64,000 nucleotides of DNA from Diphasiastrum complanatum (Eukaryota > Streptophyta > Lycopodiopsida > Lycopodiales > Lycopodiaceae), in assembly GCA_029204225.1 (NCBI GenBank), contig CM055105.1, forward strand, positions 9,827,744-9,891,743. Reading direction: 5' to 3'. The notes beneath the pieces are model-generated. The model did not search any database. It was given only the letters and a program-made list of their open reading frames with translations, and had not been told where the DNA came from. Positions within the stretch are counted from its first letter, which is position 1, and each line of letters opens with the position of its first letter. Both the position numbers and the translations under genes were made by a program. This document shows, in pieces, positions 57,641 through 64,000 of the stretch.

Positions 57641-59072
57641 AATCTATCTTGACTTTAGGCTTGCTACAAACTTTGTCCTATGCAAGTATGTTGTTTCATA
57701 AATGTAAATGCCAAATTTGGCCTAGATAGAACTCGAGCTATATGGATTTTTCATATCTAGTTGGAAGAATACAACTTGCATATAGATTGTAGAGTTAGAA
57801 ATAGCATTAATATGCTTGTAGAAACTCATGGAATATCACATGCATTTATTGTAAGTGATCCATAGTGACATACAAGGCATGCACAAAGTGAAATGGACAC
57901 ATGCATGATGATTTCTACAATTCTAGTTCGAAGTAGGACACTTGGTAAAAGTAGGTAGAGATACTTGCATGAGATGTGACAAATGTCACTTAGACTCTAG
58001 TTTTCACTTTAGATGTGATTGAAAGGTGGATGGATGTGGTGCTACCTCGAGCTACCTCAAACTCCATAAATATGTGTAGCTATTCTCATAATCTTTGATG
58101 AAGAACCAAAGCTTTGTAGCTATTCCATGTCATTTTGGATCTATACCATATTTGCTTGAATATCTCTCTCTCTTTCTCTCTCTAACTCGTGTTGAGGCTA
58201 ATGCTCATACACAAATTTCTTGTACCTTTGCTCATTTGTAGTTCAATGCTATCATTCTCTGATTTTTTGCATGCTAGCTTGTGGTTAAGCCATAAATTTT
58301 GTACTAGATCTTGCTATTCAATCTAGAACCAGGTTATTGTGCTAATCATAAAGCTTAATAAGATCAATCATACTTGTGGATCATCCCCACACGTGTGAAT
58401 TTTGGAAATTTTGTCATGGTGTGAGAGCCAAATTGAGCTTTGCATGCTAACATCTCTGATTGTACAAGAATTTGAGAGCTAATTCAAGCAAAAAAGCAGT
58501 TACTCACTTTTCTTTACCTTTCTCTGAAAAGAATTTGGATTAAATTGGATTGAAACTGAATTTTCAGGGCCGAAAAGTGATAGTATGGAATTCTGGAATT
58601 CCACACGTGTGAAAATCAGAGATTTTCAGTCCCTTCTATTTCCTTGCTACTTGATCCAAAGATAGTGGTGTTATAGCTTGATAGAAAGCTTATAAAGTGT
58701 ACTTTCCATAGAAATTGATACCGAATCAATTTGATGTGTCTATCAAGAGTTATAAGCTCTTAAAGAGGGCAGGGAGAGGTCCAAAATCTGAGTAACTTTT
58801 TGATTTGATTCAATCTTGCTTTGTTCTGAATCCATTGTTTTGAGCATCATACACAAGAAACTGAAGATCAAGACTAAATTTGATGTTAATTGGACACCTT
58901 TGAGCATTCTGAATATCATTAGTGTTTTCTTTTGAAGCATTTCACACGTGCCAAAAATAGGATTCAAACTTGTCTAAGTGCCTCAATCCATTTTGAGTGT
59001 CTGATCTAGAATATCTTGTTTTGTGAAATATTTGAGATCCATCTCAAATATAGTTGCAAGTTTTTCACATAG
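57641..59072 (+). mobile_element. Element L: copia LTR and leader fragment
   Basis: An LTR of uncertain start ends AATTTTGGAAATTTTGTCA at 58416. TGGTGTGAGAGCC at 58417 is the primer-binding site (two changes from consensus). The leader is collinear with the K and M leaders (phrases GAGGGCAGGGAGAGGTCC, TTTTGAGCATCAT) and is cut at 59072 by a gypsy LTR. An 18-bp CTCTCT run is at 58165. Confidence 0.7.
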
Positions 59073-59836
59073 TGTAGGGTCTTCGATCCGACGTTGTTAT
59101 AGCCCTCCCGCCTATCAACAAGGGTTAGTTCACTAGATAGGCACCTAACTATGCATAGATGCTACTTTTAGTTAGTTTCCTACTTTTTATCTAACTCTAC
59201 CTCCACTAACACTACTCACACTAACTCTACTTCCCTATACTAACTTCATCATGATTGTTGGTGAAAGGGAAGGGTAGAATAGAAGACAAAGAAGGAGAAG
59301 AGAGAAAGAGAGAGATATAGTTGAGGGGGAGGTTAGCTCACAAGCTCAAGATGCATGCTAATGGAGAAACCATAACTATTAAAACAAGAACATAGAGATG
59401 GAAACAATAAGCAACACACAACAAAAGGCATTAGCATGAGTGCTTAGCAAATGAGGATGCTTGGCTCTCCAATTTGGTAGAGTTTCCTCCTTCTCATTAA
59501 GCATGGAAATAAAGTACAAATGGTGCCTTTTTATAAAATGGGGAAGGCCCTTGTCCCAAAATCCTATAGGCTAATATTTACATTGATCCTATCCATTTAT
59601 CTTGGACCCAACTTGATCCAAGGGTCTACAAAAAGTACATTGAAATTCACAAGATTCATGTGAGTCCCAAATTGGACCCAACTCTAAAAAAGTAATCTCT
59701 AAGTTTAAAATTGACTTTGGGCCTCAAGTTTTATTTTACTTACAAAGGTCCCAAGCCTATTATTTTAATTACAACTTGGCTTGCGTGCTCATTGGGCCAT
59801 GGGCTTATACGGGTAGGATGCCATGCCCTCGCAACA
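59073..59836 (-). repeat. Solo-like gypsy LTR, family H
   Basis: 764 bp. On the minus strand it starts TGTTGCGAGGGCATGGCATCC and ends ACCCTACA. It shares its end with 31580-31935 and its start with 41391-41427. It interrupts the L leader after TTTTTCACATAG. Flanking CATAG and CATTT do not match well enough to call a target duplication, and L does not resume beyond it. Confidence 0.65.
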
Positions 59837-60500
59837 CATTTTATTGGATAATTCTATTTATTTACACTTCGTCGGGAATCCCCCCAATAGGACCCACGGC
59901 CTGAAGTAGTGCCGGTCCCTCGGCACTTTACCGGTTTAGTACAAGGATCTCTTGGCCCGCCTTTGGTTGATAAGGTAGCCCGTGACGTCTTCATGAAATT
60001 AATCCGGTCCAGCTTCTTCAAGTCCTTGGGCGTGTGAAGGGACTTGTGAATCCTTGTCAGCCAGTCTTGGTCAATCCACGCTTGGAATCTTCGCGTTCAG
60101 GGATCGCCAAGGAAGGCAGCTCGGTAATAGACACAAAGCTAGCGCCTTATTAGGATCAAAGAATATGGGGGAGAGAAAATTGTCCCATTTAGTTTCAATC
60201 CTCATTAAATACTCTAAGTCCCGGGCGAAAGTGGCTGCCGCGAATATGGTGAGAGCCTTTCTGGCATCTACGCCAACCGTGCTCTGATGGAATTTTTCCA
60301 ATTGAAATTTTGAATTGTGATCTTGTCCAGAGGGGTGCTGCATTCCACCCATTTGGATCATCGTGTGCATGGCAAAAAGTGCGTGTTCACCCGTAGTTGT
60401 TGTAGACTTGTCACATATGCCCTGATGGCCGTAGGGTCTCTTTCAAAAACTTGTTGACACCACTCTGGTTGTGGGTGGAGGGCGCTATTTGCACCTAGTT
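59837..60500 (-). pseudogene. GC-richer remnant, possibly gypsy gag
   Basis: Minus-strand frames read MHTMIQMGGMQHPSGQDHNSKFQLEKFHQ, then FARDLEYLMRIETKWDNFL, and after a frame change WIDQDWLTRIHKSL and GPRDPC. The layout after a gypsy LTR start is compatible with the 3' coding part of that element, but no signature motif is present. Base composition is clearly richer in GC than the neighbours. Confidence 0.35.
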
Positions 60501-60570
60501 ATAGCCACTAAACCCATCTAGAAAACTATAGGCTTATGTTCCGACTATTCTCTCTAACACATTTTTGGTG

Positions 60571-62441
60571 AATGGTAAGGAATCACAAAGCTTAAGTAGA
60601 TCCATTATACTTGTGGATATTCTCCACATGTGTGAAATCTAGAAATTTTGTCATGGTATCAAAGCCAAATTAAGCTTTGCATGCTAACATCTCTGATTGT
60701 ACAAGAAATTGAGAGCTAAATCAAGCCAAAAAAGCAGTTTTACACTTTTCCTCACCTTTCTCTGAAGTGTATTTGGTTCAAATCGGATTGGAACTGAATT
60801 TTCAGACTTGAAATGTAGTAGTACAGAATTCTGGAATTCTGCACATGTGAAAATCAGAGATTTTCAATCCCTTTGTTCTCCTTGCTTATGGATCCAAAGA
60901 TAGCAGTGTTATAGCTTGATGAAAAGTTATGATATGTACTTTCCATAGAAATTAAAACCAAATCAATCTAATTTGTATAGAGAGAGTTATAAGCTCTTAA
61001 ATAGGATAGGGATAGGTCCAAAATCCGAGTGACAGCACTTTGATTTGATTCAATCTTGCTTTGTTCTGAATCCATTGTTTTGAGCATCCTACACAAGAAA
61101 TTGAAGATCATGACTGAGTTTGAAGTAATGAATACCATTTGAGCCTTCTGAGAGTCAATTGTGTTTTCTTTTGAAGCATTTCACATGTGCCAAAAGTAGG
61201 ATTCAAACTAGCCAAAGTGTCTCAATCCACTTTGTGTGTCTGATCTAGATAACTTGTCTTGTGGAATATTTGAGATTCATCTCAAATACAGTTGCAAGTG
61301 TTTTACATAGGAAGGTAGTACATCCTTGAAAATACCTATAGTGAAAGAAAGCAACAACTTTGAGTCTGATTGGAACAAGCTCAAACATATCTCAATCCAA
61401 TAACTAAGAAGTCTTCATAAAAATGGCATCTCAAGGAGATAAGAAGCCAATGAAAGACTAAATATGTCTAATTACTCAATTTGGAAGTTCAGAATGGAGT
61501 CTATTGATACTCCAGGATGTTATGGATATTGTGCTTGGTGTTGAGGAGGAGCCTCAAACATAGGCTGAAATTCCTAAGTATAGGAAGAGAGCTAGAATGG
61601 CTCTACATTTCATTAGGATGAATGTATCTAATGAAATTCTGAGAGAGATAGGATCTTGCACTATAGCCAAAGAAGCTTGGGATGCACTAAAGTCCATCTA
61701 TGAGGCAAAGAATACTTCTAGAATACTCACTCTTAGGAATCAGATTTTCCAAAGTTTTCCAAAGAAGTGAAGAGAGTGCATCTGACTATGTTTTGAGAGT
61801 CAAAGATTTACATAGAGAGCTTTCCTATGTTGGTGTTACTATTAACCAAGATGAGCTAGTTCAAGTCATACTGAATAGCTTGAAAAATGACTATGATAAT
61901 CTTGTTCAGTCTTTTGCTATTAAGGGGGAGTTGCCTAATCTAGAAACTCTCCAAGGAATTCTTATTTCTGAAGAATCTAGACAAAGCTATAAACTCTCCA
62001 GGATGAACAAACTCGAACATGGTGGAAGTGACAAAGCCCTCTTTGTCAAAGGCAAGTAGAAAGAAAGGAGTAAGAACCAGTTCTCTCAAGCATCCAACAA
62101 ATACAAAGCCAAAGGTTGAGACAAAGATGGTGAAGGGGATGATACATCTCATCCTTCTAACTCAAAGACCAAGAAGAAGAAAGTGAAGTATTTCTTCTGT
62201 GGCAAAAAGGGGCATCATGTCTCTAATTGCTTTAAGAAGAAAAACCAACTCAAGCAAGCTAATCTCTCCAAGGAGATTGAAGAAGATTCTGTTGCAAGTG
62301 ATGGAGAAGGATCACTCATGGTGTCCAGTTTTTCATCATCGCCTTTCAAGAAAGATGGAGCTTGGTACATAGACAGTGGAGCTTCTTCATATATGTGTTG
62401 TTCAAAGGAGTCATTTGACTCAATCTTACCTTACAAAGGAT
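60571..62441 (+). mobile_element. Element M: copia fragment (LTR tail, leader, gag, protease start)
   Basis: LTR tail to 60653 (GAAATCTAGAAATTTTGTCA), primer-binding site TGGTATCAAAGCC from 60654, leader of about 770 bp ending GTCTTCATAAAAATGG, gag from 61423. It ends at 62441 within the protease, fused to a minus-strand A-family element. Confidence 0.85.
61423..62441 (+). pseudogene. gag: Element M gag and protease start
   Basis: MASQGDKKPMKD, stop; the start has lost the SERLN frame. Then ILQDVMDIVLGVEEEPQT, stop; KYRKRARMALHFIRMNVSNEILREIGSC; a duplicated TTTTCCAAAG near 61745 shifts the frame; YVLRVKDLHRELSYVGVTINQDELVQVILNSL follows. The zinc knuckle starts with Tyr instead of Cys (YFFCGKKGHHVSNC). 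Protease: WYIDSGASSYMC, with Tyr for the usual His after SS. Confidence 0.85.
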
Positions 62442-63340
62442 AGCTGCAGCTATTGCCTCAACCCAAAATTGACTTGGCCATTGAGCTTATGCCATCATGC
62501 ATCTGGCTCCTTCGACTAGCATCCTGTTTTTGCTTTCTGCGACACCATTATATTCTGGTGTGTATGCAGGAGTGAACAGATGCTCGATCTCTTTTTCTTG
62601 GCAGAATCTTGAAATTTTTTTGCTCTTGTACTCACCTCCATTGTCAGATCTGATGATCTAAATGTTCTTTGAGGTGTGTCACTCTACAAATGCCACAAAC
62701 TTCTTGAAGGAATCAAACACTTTAGATTTCTTCTTTAGTTAGTAGATCGTTGTCATCCAGTTGTAATCATCTATGAACGTCAAGAAATACCTAGATCTTG
62801 AGAGCGAATCCATTTTCATTGGGCCACAGACATCTGAATGGACGAGCTCAAAAACTTCTTTGGCTCTTCTTCCCTCATGTGTGAATGGATTTTGATGTGG
62901 TTTGTCTTTCTGACAGGCTTCGTAGAACTCAGTATCGGGTCTTGATATCTTTAGACCTGTGACTATGTCCTTCTTACACATGTCATACAGGCTCCTCATA
63001 TTCAGATGATACATTCTCTTATGCCAAAACTGATCTTCATTTTATGATGCATTTAATTTGCTATCAGAACTGCTGATTATCTTGACTTGGTAGAGATTTC
63101 CTTCTTTGCATCCAACCGGCAGCAATTTGTTTGTAGTTTTTTCAATTATGCGACATGTATTGCCATCGAACAAGACTCGAATTCCAAGATCTGCCATCTT
63201 GGAGATTGACAGCAGATCTTTTCTTAGTGAAGGCACGTAGAGTGCTCCCGGCAGCTCTACTTAACTTGACAGTGTTCACAGTTGTAGAGTCCTGATGCCT
63301 TTGACATCGTGTCTACTCCCATCACCTAGAATCACTGCTT
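62442..63340 (-). pseudogene. pol: Element J protease end and integrase
   Basis: PSLRKDLLSISKMADLGIRVLF (63236-63042), then HLNMRSLYDMCKKDIVTGLKI and YEACQKDKPHQNPF. The integrase core keeps all three acidic positions: HSDVCGP, IRSDNGGEY and NGVAESKNR. At least three stops interrupt it. RT is missing. Confidence 0.85.
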
Positions 63341-63350
63341 TGTTATTTTT

Positions 63351-63692
63351 GAGTTCTCAAAAGTCGATCAAGATTTTCTTGTTGTAGGTGATGTGTGATG
63401 TTGCTCCTGAATCAATGACTACATCGTAGTCTTGTTCAATGTAGCTCGTCGAAGCTTCATCAAGTATTGTGAAGGCTTCATCACCTCTATCTGCATCCTT
63501 GGATGACTCTACTACATTTGCTTTCTCAGCCTTGTTCTTTTTTTTTGGGTTAAATCTGTAGTCGTATGCAGAGTGCCCCTTCTTCTTGCAGTGCATGCAA
63601 GGTATTGCTGGATTGAACCAGCATTTATTAGCTGTATGACCTGGTTTGTGGCAGTGATCACAGGAAAAAGATTGTTGATTTGAGGACTTCAT
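63351..63692 (-). pseudogene. gag: Element J gag C-terminal part and protease site
   Basis: One frame of 111 codons. Both zinc knuckles of the family are here: CDHCHKPGHTANKC (intact, unlike element A) and CMHCKKKGHSAYDY (last Cys lost). The protease motif is VIDSGATSHIT. Upstream, the leader joins straight to KKMKSSNQQ, so about 200 capsid codons are deleted. Confidence 0.85.
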
Positions 63693-63728
63693 CTTCTTGA
63701 CATAGATATCAGTAGTGATAACCTATCT

Positions 63729-63740
63729 GCTCTGATACCA
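63729..63740 (-). promoter_or_regulatory. Primer-binding site of element J
   Basis: TGGTATCAGAGC on the minus strand, directly after the LTR end CGCGACA. Confidence 0.9.
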
Positions 63741-64000
63741 TGTCGCGAACGGTTTCATTTTATTGTATCATGAACAATTTTGTTACTTTTGAATTTTTCT
63801 TGTGCAGAAGCCTGCAGGATCCTAGATACGCAACTACAAATCGCAGAACAAACATCATTCTAGCAATCAAGACAGTGGAAGACAAGGAGATGCACAAAAT
63901 AGAGCAACTGTATTATCAGTTTAATTTTTAGAGTGCGATAGTCAATGTCTCACTCGTTGGCAGCCTAATGCTCTGTTCTGCTTGTTGGCAGACTTTCATG
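63741..64000 (-). repeat. LTR of element J, cut by window end
   Basis: The last 260 bp of an A-family LTR, including CGCTCTA-like and TGCCAACGAG motifs seen at 8995-9065. Confidence 0.85.

Larger units (their letters stand above)
62442..64000 (-). mobile_element. Element J: A-family copia fragment at the window edge
   Basis: Minus strand: LTR (from the window edge to 63741), primer-binding site (63740-63729), then directly the zinc-knuckle end of gag, protease, pre-integrase and integrase up to FWVEAIAA. The capsid half of gag is missing. It ends head-on against element M at 62442. Confidence 0.9.

Overview
The window looks like plant nuclear DNA. It is AT-rich, holds no bacterial-style operons, and is packed with broken LTR retrotransposons of the Ty1/copia and Ty3/gypsy superfamilies. 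These carry plant-type primer-binding sites (TGGTATCAGAGC, matching the 3' end of initiator Met tRNA) and LTRs of 279 to 855 bp. A land plant with a large repeat-rich genome fits best. The sequence alone does not give the lineage, and no intact housekeeping gene was found to settle it.

Layout. 1-5.4 kb: non-LTR flank with two GC-rich foldback elements, GA/CT microsatellites and two minus-strand coding candidates with plant-like splice donors (2048-3015 and 5098-5421). 5.4-8.4 kb: copia scraps and an array of five palindromes. 8459-14251: element A, a two-LTR copia element with a dead pol. 14445-20569: element B, a full copia element with 736-bp LTRs and a 5-bp target duplication, inserted into the RT of an older copia element C (pieces at 14256-14439 and 20575-21800). 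23051-26967: element D, a copia derivative with 279-bp LTRs, inserted at the gag start codon of element E. 27.6-33 kb: minus-strand gypsy remnants (gag, LTR, protease, integrase tail). 33.1-34.3 kb: an unrecognised Cys/His-rich ORF region. 34.3-40.4 kb: fragments of copia A-family, gypsy and the B/D family. 40.4-46.6 kb: family F, LTRs of about 825 bp around unusual non-pol ORFs. 46.6-47.7 kb: a satellite of about 151 bp. 48.5-57.6 kb: gypsy gag/protease fragments with multiple zinc knuckles, a long minus-strand copia pol and a 180-bp (CT)n tract. 57.6-64 kb: copia leader/gag copies, a solo-like gypsy LTR, and a minus-strand A-family element running off the edge.

How it fits together. The element genes are the usual retrotransposition set (gag coat, aspartic protease, integrase, reverse transcriptase, RNase H). 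Nearly all carry stops, frameshifts or deletions, so the locus is a nested graveyard. The best-preserved ORF is the 363-residue gag of element B. The most interesting pattern is that elements D and F lack RT, share termini and polypurine tract with B, and share a non-pol 3' coding module. They look like non-autonomous passengers of a B-like element. Strand, domain order and nesting are read directly from the sequence; mobilisation in trans is inference.
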